Below, piece by piece: positions 49,649 through 62,729 of a stretch of 64,000 bases of DNA. How positions within the stretch are numbered: position 1 is the first letter of the stretch; each line of letters starts with the position of its first letter. This DNA comes from Clavelina lepadiformis (Eukaryota > Chordata > Ascidiacea > Aplousobranchia > Clavelinidae). Made by a program: the position numbers and the translations under genes. The stretch spans positions 18,662,001 through 18,726,000 of the forward strand of contig NC_135242.1 of NCBI RefSeq assembly GCF_947623445.1. Reading direction: 5' to 3'. The notes below the pieces were generated by a model, which did not search any database, was not told where the DNA came from, and saw nothing but the letters and a program-made list of their open reading frames with translations.

Positions 49649-51303
49649 CGTAGATTTTAAATGTGATATCTACAAACCAACCAATGAACTACATGTTTTG
49701 GCCTAAAACTCTGGCTCTATTTCCTGATTTGCCCTTTTGTATAAATGGGAATTGGAAGGACAGTGTGATGTGAACTTTTTTCAATTAGTAACACATAAGC
49801 TGCAGTAGAAAAAGCTATAAAAATATGGTATTGTACCAATGGGTATATTTGTGTGTTACTCTTTAACAGTTTTTTTTATTATAATTATTGACTTTTTAGA
49901 CTGATTAATTATGATTTGTTATCAAAATTAAAAGGTTTTCAATTGAATATGTGTGTAAATACCCCATGGGTGCCACTCAAAAAGAAACGAAGGCACTATT
50001 GTCCTGTAAGTATTTAAAAGATATTGCAGGTAAACATGCTTCTTTTAATGTACATTATCCTGGCATGACAAGAGCGTACACTTAAGGTAAAATTAACAAG
50101 AATTTAATCTTATGCCAGCGACGTAGATGAACTATGATAATATAATGTTGGTTCCTCAAAAGAAAGACATGGGCTGGGGTAATTGTTACTAGAAGAATGT
50201 TTAAACAAAAACTACACAATCAACACAAATATGTATTCTGAGCAGGGCTTTGGAGCAGGCATAAATGTTAAATTTCTCCAGCTCCGGAGCTCTCTTTTAT
50301 TATAAATTAGCTCCAGCTCCGGAGCTCATTGATACTACTGCTCCGGCTCCATTAGATCAAAAACTGAGGTTTAAGGATAAACGCTCAATTTGGAATATCT
50401 AGCGTTTCAAAATAATCACAAACAAAATAACACAATCAATGAACACAAAATATTTGTTTCTGCACAAAGAAGTGTTTAAAACCATTCGTACGAAGGAATA
50501 ATATTGCCTCTATCAAGTCTTTTTTCATCGAGCATCTTAAATCTTATGAAATACATCGGAGCCGGAGCTATTTTTCAAACAACTGGCTCCAGCTCCATTT
50601 GAATTTCTCGTAGAGCTCCAGCTCCGTTGAAAATGCACGGCTCCGGGGCTCCGGCTCCAAAGCCCTGATTCTGAGTTCCCTTTTCAAAGTGGTAAGTTGT
50701 TGTGGTTGTGACAATGTTACCAAAAATTCGACCTTAAACGCAGTGTACCACAATTAACTTTCTCAACCGCAGAGAAATAATCTGTGAAAAGCAATTACCC
50801 CAAAGTATCTCCCAAAAACTTCTTGACATGGAACTTGCAGATTATCTTCTACTGGCACTCTGCTGGAATGGGCAATTTGGAAGAATGGATTGTAAACGGA
50901 TTTTAATTAGCAGCACACTCACAGAAATGGTATAACCAAAAATAGTTTATGTGAATAATAAAAATCAAAAACTTTGTCATCTTTCAAGTAGATCACTTTA
51001 ATATGGCATTGATAATTGTGTAAAATCAGTTTTGTTCCAGGAGCTATATTCGAGTAGATTGAAACAGAAATATAATGAAATTTATTTCTACAACAACTGT
51101 AGCTTCAAAGTGTCTTATCTAGCCAATATTATACCAGTCATATGGTTAAAGTTTTGTGACTGCATGCAAAGGAAATAATAAAGTACGGTATTGTAAATAG
51201 CCACTAGCAGTAGCATAAATATCTCGCATGGAAACACAAAACGTTGCAAATTATTGCATAGCTAACGGAAAATAGAAGCAAGTTAAGTGATAACAATAAA
51301 TAT
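49649..51303. other. Convergent intergenic region between MED20 and PECR
   Basis: Holds the 3' flanks of two converging genes and one hAT MITE (50243-50667). No further coding sequence recognised. Confidence 0.6.
50243..50667. mobile_element. hAT-type MITE rich in GGAGCTCC
   Basis: A 425-bp element with a perfect 8-bp duplication ATTCTGAG (50235-50242 and 50668-50675) and inverted ends CAGGGCTTTGGAGC. Its body repeats GCTCCGGAGC/CTCCAGCTCC motifs near both ends. Non-autonomous and probably young. Confidence 0.92.
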
Positions 51304-53107
<1,804 letters not shown>

Positions 53108-53440
53108 TCGACCCAGGCTTCGAATTATACGAGCCATGGCCCTTCCAATCTCGACCCAGGCTTCAATTTACAGAACCCATGACCTCTGTAATCTCGACCC
53201 AGGCTTCGATTTATACGAGCCATGGCCCTTCCAATCTCGACCCAGGCTTCAATTTACAGAACCCATGACCTCTGTAATCTCGACCCAGGCTTCGAATTAT
53301 ACGAGCCATGGCCCTTCCAATGTCGACCCAGACTGCAATCTACAGAAACCATGACCTCTGAAATCTCGAACCAGGCTTCATTTAATACGAGCCATGACCT
53401 CTGTAATCTCGACCCAGGCTTCTGAATTTCAAGCCTGGCT
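53108..53440. repeat. 43-bp minisatellite with alternating subunits
   Basis: Eight units start at 53108, 53151, 53194, 53237, 53280, 53323, 53366 and 53409, an exact 43-bp period anchored on TCGACCCAGGCTTC. Units alternate between a form with TACGAGCCATGGCCCTTCC and one with TACAGAACCCATGACC, so the true period of most of the array is 86 bp. It reads open in places because of its composition; I do not regard that as coding. Confidence 0.92.
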
Positions 53441-53499
53441 TGCAAGTCATAAATGGATCACTTCCCCGCCTCCTGCTCAGAGGACAGTGCCACCTTGGT

Positions 53500-53760
53500 G
53501 CAATGCAACAACATAGTTAGTAGTTTGTGACGGTTACGTCACGAGTTGTTACTTTTCTCACTCACTTGTTAACACTGCGCAATGACGTCAGATAAATTAC
53601 CTCGCTTGAACTGGTGTGCTCTATAAATACTCTTGTGTTGTTTGCAATTGGCTCTTTTTTACGTGATCGATTTCACTGGTTACTACTGCGCAATGTAACA
53701 TTCAGTAAGCTTGGCCCGAAGGTGAAAGCCTTTGTGTCTGATAATAAATAAAATGGGAAC
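53500..53760 (+). promoter_or_regulatory. Promoter-like segment with CRE and TATA box
   Basis: A full cAMP-response palindrome TGACGTCA (53583-53590) lies about 32 bases before CTATAAATA (53621-53629), a spacing typical of a core promoter on the plus strand. A related TTACGTCACG lies near 53534. No gene could be tied to it downstream, so it may be a solitary promoter of an unseen transcript or part of an old repeat. Confidence 0.3.
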
Positions 53761-54293
53761 TTTATAATTTAGTAATTTGTATAGACATAATTAAGCAACT
53801 AACAGCATAGTCACGCCGTTTGAGGAATGAGAACTCATACCACCGAAGCAGAAGTAAAACAAGTTATCATCTTCAATCGTCCTCGCTCGTATAGTAACAA
53901 TTACCGCCAGCATACGCGGTCATTATGACAGATATGTTTGTTGTGTAATACTTCACACAAGTAATACAGCAACAAAGTTTAATTTGTCATAAGTTATACA
54001 AAACATGTCTATGATTGCGTAAGTCAAGGCTGTTTCTTGGTGACCCTTGGTGCGGCTTATCTTTATTTTTCACCAATCAATTTAAGGTTTATAAACAAGA
54101 GCGTTTGAAATACGAGCACTATGATACAAGTGATCGAAGAGTTCCAAGCGTCCCATGTTTCAGGCGACTTAAGTGGTCCAAAGCGATCGAAGGCTCCAAG
54201 CGAACAATTTTAGCAGTGGTAGAAAGCGAAGTAGCGAAATTGTATACAGTATTTTGCAGGCACCGGTCAACCTGTTTTATGACTGTATTTTTT

Positions 54294-54680
54294 GTATTGT
54301 TTATTTTTTTGCCATTAACTATGCGGAGAGAAAGTTAGAATGCTAACTGTTGTAATTATACCACAATAAAACACATGCTCACGAACAATTAACGAGCAGG
54401 AAAATGTGGCAGACCCCATGCAGGGCTTAAAACATGCAAGATAGCAATCTGTACCATTGTGCGATAAGATAGCAGGTTAGCATGGTCACAAAATAGTTCC
54501 TAAGTTTAACAAACTTACACCAAACATCACAAACAACAAAACAAGTAGGCTACAGCATTGGGAAATGTTAAGACATGTTCCCTAACACTAAAAACATGTA
54601 TATTAACAACCGAAATAAGATATACGCAGTGACATAGTTTGATTACAGTGATAATCAATATCTTAAATGCACAACAAGTA
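54294..54680 (+). repeat. Left arm of a large inverted repeat
   Basis: About 390 bases that recur in opposite orientation at 54898-55285, with roughly 80% identity by eye. Shared landmarks include GCCATTAACT, CACGAACAAT, GAGCAGGAAAA, CTAAGTTTAACAAACTTACA and TAGTTTGATTACAGTGA. No coding potential. Confidence 0.8.
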
Positions 54681-54897
54681 GATGGTTGAAGAAAACTGAA
54701 CAAAAGAAACTCCATCCCAGGGACTGGAATCCCGTTTCTGTGACCAACTTCGAGACGTCTTCGACTTCCCAACTGAGCTTTTTTTGTGATTGCCTATTGT
54801 AGCATAATCAGATTAAGGCCAGTATTGCAGAAAGCTTATCTTCGCACTGAGTAAAGTTTTTTCACAACTTTGGTATTCTGATTTCATACCATTCCAG

Positions 54898-55285
54898 TTT
54901 GTTGTGCACTTAAAATATTCCTTGTCACTGTAATCAAACTATGTTACCTCGTATATTTTATTTCTGTTGTTAATATCCATGTTTTAATGTTGAGGAACAT
55001 GTCCTCGACATTTCCCAAAACTGTACTTGTTTCGTTGTTTGTAATATTGGGTGTAAGTTTGTTAAACTTAGGAAGTATTTTGTGGGTTTGGTGGCCTTGG
55101 TAACCTACCACGATTCTGTTACTGCCATCTTGCAAGTTTTAAGCCCTTGGGCTTTGACAATTTTTCCTGCTCATTCATTGTTCGTGAACATGTGTTTTAT
55201 TGTGCTATAACCACAATGGTTAGCATTGTAACTTTCACTCTGTACAGTTAATGGCGAAAAACAAACAAGACAAAATACAATTCCA
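54898..55285 (-). repeat. Right arm of the large inverted repeat
   Basis: Inverted partner of 54294-54680 across a spacer of about 217 bases. Shorter relatives occur at about 47024 and 47755. The pair could form a long hairpin or represent two opposed insertions of one repeat family. It ends about 160 bases before the CREG1 start. Confidence 0.8.
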
Positions 55286-55446
55286 AACTGCTAAAGGGGC
55301 AGGACTAAGGCCAAGTTCTTGACAAAATAATAGGCCTAGTTTGTGTTGAATTCCGTATTTTTTGACGATTGATTGAGGGAGCTGTATTCTAAAAATCTTG
55401 CTTCTGCATGTTAAGCTTATAAGTGCTGAAGTAGGTTCATGTGAAC

Positions 55447-56100
55447 ATGAAGTGTTTGTTTGCTGCCTTGTTTTTTGTTTGTGTTAGTGCTGCAATAGGA
55501 ATTCAATTTCAACCTATTGCTAATGTCATCTATGAGAAGTTAAGTGTGGATCAGTATCCTTCATATAATCCTCCCTCGTGGAATGAAAGAGCAAAAAGAG
55601 CAAGATACCTTTTGCATTATTCCAATTGGGGAGTTATTGGCACCATATCTACACATTACAACAGATCAGGATTGCCTTTTACCAATGTGATTGTTGTCAG
55701 TGATGGTCCACTAGATAATAGCACTGGTGTGCCATATTTTTATGTTTTTGATGGTGATATGTCTGTGGAAGATGCAGTGAAAAACAATGAAGTCTCACTC
55801 ACACTATCAGAAAACACGGTTGGCTACAAGTATTGTAATGGTCTCAATTATGACCCTGAATTGCCTTTATGCGCTCGAGTTACCTTGGCTGGTAAGCTGA
55901 TAAAGATCACGGATGCTGAAGAAAAGAAGACGGCTTTAAACGCTCTCTTTACTCGTCATCCTGATATGAGGAGTTATCCTTCATCACATGGCTTTTATCC
56001 TGCTCGTCTTGATATCGAGTTGGTTTGGATAATAGATTATTTTGGACCCTCTTACGTTGTTCCACTCAGTGATTATTGGGCTGCCAACCCATTGCTTTAA
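55447..56100 (+). CDS. CREG1: CREG1, secreted glycoprotein of the FMN-binding split-barrel family
   Basis: An intronless 217-codon gene. CREG proteins are secreted or lysosomal glycoproteins with a flavin-reductase-like split-barrel fold, linked to differentiation and growth control. The product starts with a clear signal peptide (MKCLFAALFFVCVSAAIGI). It keeps the family blocks RARYLLHYSNWGVIGTIST (human RVARFVAHVSDWGALATIST), VSDGP, GVPYFYV, SPLC-like LPLCARVTLAG, TRHPDMRSYPSSHGF (human IRHPEMKTWPSSHNW) and IDYFG. N-glycosylation sequons are NRS and NST. Length matches human CREG1 (220). The ATG at 55447 is chosen; six bases upstream only a GTG continues the frame. An AATAAA at 56203-56208 lies about 100 bases after the stop. 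Confidence 0.95.
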   Translation: MKCLFAALFFVCVSAAIGIQFQPIANVIYEKLSVDQYPSYNPPSWNERAKRARYLLHYSNWGVIGTISTHYNRSGLPFTNVIVVSDGPLDNSTGVPYFYVFDGDMSVEDAVKNNEVSLTLSENTVGYKYCNGLNYDPELPLCARVTLAGKLIKITDAEEKKTALNALFTRHPDMRSYPSSHGFYPARLDIELVWIIDYFGPSYVVPLSDYWAANPLL

Positions 56101-56913
56101 TAAGAATTTTCTTTCAGTTTTTTTAGGCCATTGTGTGAGTGATTGATCCACTTTAATCGTTAAATTGTTTTGGCTTAAATTATTTAAATTTTGCAAATTG
56201 TAAATAAAGTTAAACTAGTATCCTAACACAAATCCCTTAGTTTAAGCTGAAAATGTTTGAAATTCTTTTATGTAAACACTGAAGTCACTGACGTAAGATT
56301 TTGGTGGTGAAAATTGTATTTTTAATGATATGATATGGAAAATTATGGTATACAGTATATACATGTTGTTTGATTATATTATATTGTATCAACTGTTGTC
56401 TTTTTCATCAGACTCTAAAGATTATTTTGTAAACTTGCCTTGATTTGACCTTAGTGGTGGAAATTCTGACGTGCTTATTCTGTAATCGGCGTTGTTCTAT
56501 CAAAATTTTATTAATTTTAAACTATCCTTTTATTATTGCTAATAACTTTTTAAGATGTAATTATAGAACACTGTCTCATTAAACTTTGCAAATTTACTTA
56601 CATGACATACTTATGATTATGGCCATGTGCCAATGAAATAAATTATATGCCTTGTTACTCATCTATTGTGTAATATATCATACATATGTTTTATGTGAAT
56701 AATTCTTCTTTATAGTGTTACAAGTATTGATCTTTCTTCCTCTTGCAATAATTTGTGCTCATACCTTTATTTTCATGTACATTGTACATTAGATGATAAG
56801 GTTAAGCATTTAAAGTACAGTAAGTTTTATCCATAGTGCTACACTGCATTCAATGCTTTTCATGATGTGATTGAAGTTTGGAAAATGATAAGGGACGTTC
56901 ATAAACTGTCGAA
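56101..56913. other. CREG1 3' flank and F-box gene 5' flank
   Basis: AT-rich, with the CREG1 polyadenylation signal at 56203-56208. No further gene seen. Confidence 0.6.
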
Positions 56914-58704
56914 ATGAGTGAAAATGATTTACATGAACACTGTACATTGTGCTTCAAGAAAATATGCACTGATAAGTTTAAAGAGGTTTGCAAGGTTGTT
57001 CCCTGCAAAAATAATTGTGGTTTCGTAATGCACAAGTGCAAAGAAGTTGATCATTTAGAAATCTGCCCCTCTTCTAGTCAACCATGTGTAAACTCACTTA
57101 ATGGATGTCCGTTCACATTACCAAGGGGAAGTATAGGGAACCATTTGGAGATATGTCCAGCTAGTGTTGTTGTGTGCACTATGGAATGGAACAGAAAACC
57201 TGTTTCATTGCAAGAATCTATTGCAATGGAGAACTTTGATCCAAACCAGACCATTTTTAACAATTTTGAGGTAGCGTTGGCATTACGAGATCAGAGAGTG
57301 TTGCTGGAATCTGTAGTTCCTGAGAAGGAAATGCATGACATTTTTGACAAAGATTCTTTGACAAGAAAGTCCATTTTTGCAAATAACGACTCCAGTGATA
57401 TTCTTGAAAAAACATCTTACGATGGATCAACAGATGTGGTAAAAGGTCTGCTTGTTAATGGTGAAACCGAATCCATTGTTGGAGACAATGATTTAAAGAA
57501 CAATATTGGAAAAGATGTCGCAAATGCAAACAAAGTTAGTGTTGATAGTACTTCCTTGCAGCTTAATGAGGAACAAACCCCAAAGCGGAAACCTTTGCTA
57601 CGCAGAAGGTTTCAGCTTTCTCCAAAGAAGGAATACAAAAACAAAAGTTGTGATACATCCGATTTAAACATTGACATGTCCAATCAAAGGTGGTTGAATC
57701 CCGGTGTCAAGATCCTTGCTAACGAGCCCATTACTTCAATATTTGAAATGATTGGTGCTTATGAGAAAAGGGAGCGAATATCAAGCTCACACCACAGTGA
57801 AGGTTTAAGGTGTTCTTACTCTGAGACAAGATTATGCTCATATAGGCATGTCGCTGCTCAAACCCGTCCATTTTTTGATGTCAACAAGCACATTGGTAAA
57901 ATTGGAAGTGCCGTTCAGGAAGATTTTTCTCACAGATTAAACGACACAAGTCACATTGATAAGGAATCACATAATAAATTATTATATACAACTTTAGCAT
58001 TGAACAGGGTTATGGAATGTTTACCTCGTTATGAAAGAAAGTCACGTTCAATTTATTCTTTCATGTGTAATCACATTCTTCGCCGTGATCAGTTTCAAGC
58101 ACATTTTCAAAATGTCCACTGTGACATTTATAGCGCCTTGGATGGCTGGCTGGAACAGAAATGTCCATACACTGCCTACGGATGCACTTATTCACAACTT
58201 CGCCTGTGTCCAGGAAATTCTGAGAATCAGTTAATTTTTGACAATGTTCGTAGCTGTTTAGCCGTCACGCTTAACAGAAAATTTAACCCTGCTGACAGCA
58301 TTATCTTAAACAATGAATCAAGTGATCTGGCACTACTTGACATGCCTTGGGAAATCCTGGAGCACATTTTAAGTTACTTAGATAGTTATAGCTTTGGTCA
58401 GGTTGCTCAAAGTTGCTCACTTTTGAGGGATGTTTGTTTAACTCATCTCAAGGATCGAGGTGTTGTTTCCCTTCGATGGGAGAAAATTTATCATCCAGAC
58501 AGTTCGTCATCTTGGCAGGTTACTGGTCATCGATGGTCATTCACTAATTCTTTTTCTAAAATAAGCAAATGGGCTTTTAACAAGGTTCCTAACATAAACG
58601 GACATATGCAATCATGTAGGTTTGCGGAAAGCGTACGTAGATCATACACAGGTAGCGATGCTAAACGTGTTAAAGTCATACCTGTTTATGCTAAGTCAGA
58701 TTGA
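56914..58704 (+). CDS. FBXO30: FBXO30/FBXO40-type F-box protein
   Basis: An intronless 596-codon gene. Proteins of this pair are substrate receptors of SCF (SKP1-CUL1-F-box) ubiquitin ligases. The N-terminal TRAF-type zinc-finger region follows the family closely: HEHCTLCFKKIC, NNCGFVMHKCKEVDHLEICP, CVNSLNGCPF and LEICPASVVVCTMEWNRKPV (human LEMCPASVVCCTMEWNRWPV). LALRDQRVLLESV corresponds to human LALQDQRMLLESL. A long polar linker follows; then a second Cys/His cluster around residues 360-430. The F-box near the C-terminus is LDMPWEILEHILSYLDSYSF, then RDVC, SSSSWQVTGHRWSF and a tail shared with FBXO30. It is shorter than human FBXO30 (745) owing to the linker. FBXO30 and FBXO40 split in vertebrates, so this is their common counterpart. 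Confidence 0.92.
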   Translation: MSENDLHEHCTLCFKKICTDKFKEVCKVVPCKNNCGFVMHKCKEVDHLEICPSSSQPCVNSLNGCPFTLPRGSIGNHLEICPASVVVCTMEWNRKPVSLQESIAMENFDPNQTIFNNFEVALALRDQRVLLESVVPEKEMHDIFDKDSLTRKSIFANNDSSDILEKTSYDGSTDVVKGLLVNGETESIVGDNDLKNNIGKDVANANKVSVDSTSLQLNEEQTPKRKPLLRRRFQLSPKKEYKNKSCDTSDLNIDMSNQRWLNPGVKILANEPITSIFEMIGAYEKRERISSSHHSEGLRCSYSETRLCSYRHVAAQTRPFFDVNKHIGKIGSAVQEDFSHRLNDTSHIDKESHNKLLYTTLALNRVMECLPRYERKSRSIYSFMCNHILRRDQFQAHFQNVHCDIYSALDGWLEQKCPYTAYGCTYSQLRLCPGNSENQLIFDNVRSCLAVTLNRKFNPADSIILNNESSDLALLDMPWEILEHILSYLDSYSFGQVAQSCSLLRDVCLTHLKDRGVVSLRWEKIYHPDSSSSWQVTGHRWSFTNSFSKISKWAFNKVPNINGHMQSCRFAESVRRSYTGSDAKRVKVIPVYAKSD

Positions 58705-59294
58705 CTGAAGGAAATCTGTGCAATATATACATCTTAAATTTAGCTAAGTAAAAAGCAATGCACTTTATCATTATTTGTCACGTATTTATTATAAACTTCT
58801 TATTATCAAGCAAAGGTGTCTGATGACAATAAATTATTTTACAAATACAGTATATACTGTTGTTTTTGAAGTTTGGTGTGTGAATTTTTTGTTTGCAAAA
58901 TAAAGTTGCACTTCATACAGCTTTGCCAAGCTTTGCTTTGCATTTACATGTTATCACTGACTCATTATATGATGCTGACTAAACCATTTTTACGACTGAA
59001 TTGCTGGTCTGGCAGTTTTATTCTGATCGTAGACGCAGGAGTTACACAACTTGTTTGCGAGCTGTTTCTCACCTTTAGCACATTTTGCCTCAATAATTTA
59101 ATTTAAAAATATTTACCGTGGCTTACTTTGTTCAATGTTATATACAATTGTTACATGCATGGGACAAGTTTCATAGTATTTAGTATGTTGTGTTTTTTAT
59201 AAAGTAAATTTTCGTTGATATGCAAACATTGAGTAATTCTTATCATCTGTTGTCAATTCTAATCATTTGTTGCCTTGCAGGTAAATAAGTGACC
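58705..59294. other. Intergenic gap with a splice acceptor before RPP30
   Basis: Includes the F-box gene 3' flank with AATAAA near 58830. A pyrimidine-rich stretch ends in TTGCCTTGCAG at 59280, 14 bases before the RPP30 start, which fits a trans-splicing or 5' UTR splice acceptor. Confidence 0.6.
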
Positions 59295-61313
59295 ATGTCT
59301 AATTTGCCCGTGCCTGCCCCTGGCAAATTTTATGATCTTAATTTACCGTATGACAATGCAGCTAACACCAAGAAAAAGTTGTCAATGCTTGCCGACCTTG
59401 GTTATGAGGTTGTTGCTTTGTCTACTTTTGTAGAATCAAATTCCACATCAACAAAAAGTAAATAACTGAACATGTTAAGCAGTAATTGATGCAAATATTC
59501 TGAGTGTGCTATGTATGAAATAGATAATGTACAGCTGATACTTTTTAGGCAAAAAGAAGAAATTTATAATTCCCGAGCCTCCACCAATACTAGAAATTGA
59601 TGATAAAATTGAAGCCAGCTTAAAAGCTCATAACAAGACACTGATGCAGTACAAAAGGTTAACAATAGAGTTAAAGGAATTAGAAGATCTACATAAGGTA
59701 AGCTGGCAAGGCAACCAGTTGACAGATGCATATGCTAGGTACATGAATGCAAACAAATGCCACAGTAGTTGTATTGTTAGTCTTTACTCATTGCCATAGT
59801 CGTAAATCAACATACCATCGTGGTTTGTCCAGAAAAACATCGAAAAGTAAACAATCTGATTAACAACAGTACAATGGTATCTGTCAGAAGAATTGTTATT
59901 TGATTGTTATAATTACTCATTGGTATTTTTCTTATCTTTTAGGTTCGAGATGCCCTCGCTCACGGTAGGTTCGATATCATAGCGGTTTTACCGCGAACTG
60001 AGAAGCTTTTCCATAGCGCATGCACCGAATTACACGTAGACGTTGTGTGTATTGACGGGAGTGAAAAACTTGGCTTTGTGCCTCGCCATAATGTTGTTAA
60101 GGCTGCTATCAGCAGAGGAATTTTCTTTGAAGTAAGTTGCTTTACGTTAATATGTGCATATTAGGTACCTAGCAATAACATATTATACCTGGAATTATAC
60201 TTGGATATGTTGCATACATGTGCGGCAAACGATTTTCACTTTTGTTTGCAAAGGCTGAGATTGACATGCAACAATAATGGCATTGAAATGTTTTTCCAGC
60301 TATGCTATTCGCCCATGATACGGGATAACACGATACGTCGATTAACCATTGCCAACGCACAAAGACTGGTGGAATTTTCCAAAGGAAAGAACGTTATTTT
60401 GTCCAGTAACGCCCTAGCCCAAATGGAGTTACGCGGACCGTGAGTATTCAAGCATGTAGTTTATTTATTCCAGATAATTTTATTGAACTGTTTTGGTTCA
60501 ACGTTCCTGATATGTTCACTTAATGTTGGATTCATACACTGGATTCTTCCATGAATCCAGTAATTCAATATATCACACTTCTAATAACCTAGTTGTGTTA
60601 TTCTGTTATTGCTAATTAGTTAATGAAATAAAGGAGAAGGTGTTGGGGAACTGCGGGTTATTTGAGAAATAAATCTTAGAGCCGAGAAATTAACAATCAA
60701 TTTTTCTGCAGAGGTTTTGAGTTATCAGTTATGCTTAACTTACAAGCTGTGTATATATTACGGAACGTATAAGTTGGTCATATCGCATAATCAATGAGTT
60801 AAGCACAACTCGAAGCGTCTGCAAATAAAATGAATGCTCCTTGACTCTAATGTTTATTCGCCAAGGTGTATGCATCATTTCCATGTTTAACACCTTTAAC
60901 CTAAAAGTCGTTAATCAATTTGCTTGTTACATAGGTACGACGTTGCAAACCTCAATACCTTGTTTGGCGTGAAAGAAAACCTTTTTATTCACACTGTTTC
61001 GAGAAACTGTCGAGCTGCAGTCGTGCACGGGTTCAGCAGGAAAACAGCAAAGTGTGCTGTTTTTGTTCAAAAAATTAACAAAGTTTCAACAGACGAGGTC
61101 AACGAGGACAAAGCAGCGGAAACATGCGCCACTAAGGACGATCATAAATTTGCTGATGGGTTTCCAAGTGGTAATGTCAGTAAGGTTAATACTGCAAGCG
61201 GCGATAAAAAACGAAGTTTATTTAATACCGACAAAAAGAAGACGAAAAAGAAGAAAAACGCTGTTTTTAGTGAAAGCAACTTGCCACCTGTTTCGAAAAG
61301 GCAGAAAACGTAA
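59295..61313 (+). CDS. RPP30: RNase P/MRP protein subunit RPP30
   Basis: Five exons in phase give 339 residues: 59295-59457, 59549-59697, 59943-60131, 60300-60439 and 60935-61313. RPP30 is a TIM-barrel protein of nuclear RNase P and RNase MRP, which mature tRNA 5' ends and pre-rRNA. The order of family blocks is preserved: FYDLNLPYD near the N-terminus, LGYEVVALST, the AHGRFDIIAVLPRTEKLFHSAC stretch, DVVCIDGSEKLGF, AISRGIFFELCYSPMIRD, NVILSSNA and the YDVANLNTLFGV block. The last ~70 residues are a Lys-rich tail (KKTKKKKN), longer than human (268 residues in total), probably nuclear-targeting. AATAAA follows about 17 bases after the stop. The acceptor 14 bases upstream of the ATG suggests a trans-spliced leader. 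Confidence 0.94.
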
Positions 61314-62688
61314 AGATAACACTTGAACTGCAATAAAATTGGTGCTGAATAATTAGTGAGCTGTTTGATTTGCATGGTGGTTCATGAGAAATACTAAAGG
61401 CCATCTTCTTTTCCTTGTCTTTTTTGCAGTAGATGGCAAAACAGTTTTGGTTATATTTTCAGGGTTTGTTCCCTTGAACAAGAATATTTTCATATAATAT
61501 TCGTTCCGCTCATTCCATCGATTAGAGTAGACACTATACAGGAATGAACTCAAAAAAATTTGCGCTTTAATAAATAGGAGCCCGTGCTTTTCCCGAAGTT
61601 AACTTTTTCCGTTATCAGTACCTCGACTATTTTCTAACGTTTATTATGCCAAGTGGTATGGTATAAGCTTTATACTCGACGATGATTCCTCATCGCTCCA
61701 GCCCCTATTACTGAGCTAGCCTTCGTGCAAGTCTCAATTGTTACACGTTTTTTATTTTGTTTTTTCATACAATATTGCCCAAATTTAGAATTGTCTACCA
61801 GGTCCACTGAACGGGAGCAAGTGTCGTTAATGTCTCGGCCAAAGATATTACAACGGTATAGCGCCACTGGGTATCGAACACGGAGTTCGACCCAAATTTG
61901 TTTGCCAGCCATCGCTCGAACCAATCGCCTACCGAGTCGACAAGTTCCGACCGCAAGAGCATTGCATAAATCTGGGATTCTTAATTTTCGGTATAGTATC
62001 ATATGAGATAACTTCAAATATGGAATATGCTTTCGGGGCAAGCATTTTGGATCCAATAAACATCAACAAATAATCTTATGTTCTTTATTGTAGCTTGACA
62101 GAGTTGGCAACCCTCCCAACTCGTATATTGCTGTTGCCTTGGTTTAAACTTTAGTCGGACAGCTTAGACTGGGCCTTAGACGAAAAAGAGTTGAGCGATG
62201 TTCCATCTAGACCTACCACTAGCCTATGTGAACAAAAGATTTCATAGCTTACTCTCGTACAAAAAATTATCTTTGGACGTTTTAGGAGATGATAGCGTTA
62301 AGTTATAATAAATTTGCCTGTGCGACGCTCGAAAAGTTGACTCCAGATGAGTCACGAGGGACGAAAGTTGCGCGTTCTTCCCGGTAGCACTTAATTGCTT
62401 CGAATGTAACAAATTGCCAACCTTGATAAAACCAGCTTTTATTGCGGTGCTGCAATATGACAACTCTGACTTTACTATAAGGTCGAGCACATAGCATGCA
62501 GTAAAATAATAATAATTAGTTCAAACACAACGTTGGCAGTGAAACGTCCAAGTGGCATTGAATTCCCCGCGTGGTGGCGACGTGACCCACCACAGGTGGA
62601 ACATTACTCAATCAGAAATTCGACAAAGGTAGTACGGGTTTATTTTCGACCATACCATGGATTCTAAAACTTTGTTTCCACCTGCAAT
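61314..62688. other. Intergenic stretch right of RPP30
   Basis: No gene recognised. A segment near 61780-62000 is less AT-rich and open in one frame for 93 codons, but shows no protein features. GTTGGCAAC-like motifs occur near 62110 and 62415. Confidence 0.4.
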
Positions 62689-62729
62689 ATGGCCGACCCG
62701 ATCGACAGTAGACTAATACGACCTATACG
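62689..62729 (+). CDS. Possible first coding exon of a gene running off the right edge
   Basis: An ATG in strong context (CAATATGG) opens 13 codons plus two bases (MADPIDSRLIRPI) and ends at a consensus donor CG|GTAAGC. The segment upstream (62560-62660) is less AT-rich than the surroundings, as promoters often are here. No continuing exon was found before 64000, so it remains a candidate. Confidence 0.3.

Noticed and set aside
53136-53425. Open frames through the 43-bp minisatellite
   Set aside because: They follow from a repeat without stops in that frame; no start context, no splice sites and no protein features.
56914-61313. Operon of the F-box gene and RPP30
   Set aside because: The gap between stop and acceptor is about 575 bases, far longer than the near-zero spacing typical of tunicate operons, and the F-box gene has its own polyadenylation signal.
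61880-62000. tRNA-like word (GGTTCGA on the minus strand)
   Set aside because: No acceptor-stem pairing or anticodon arm could be folded around it, and the A-box equivalent is poor.
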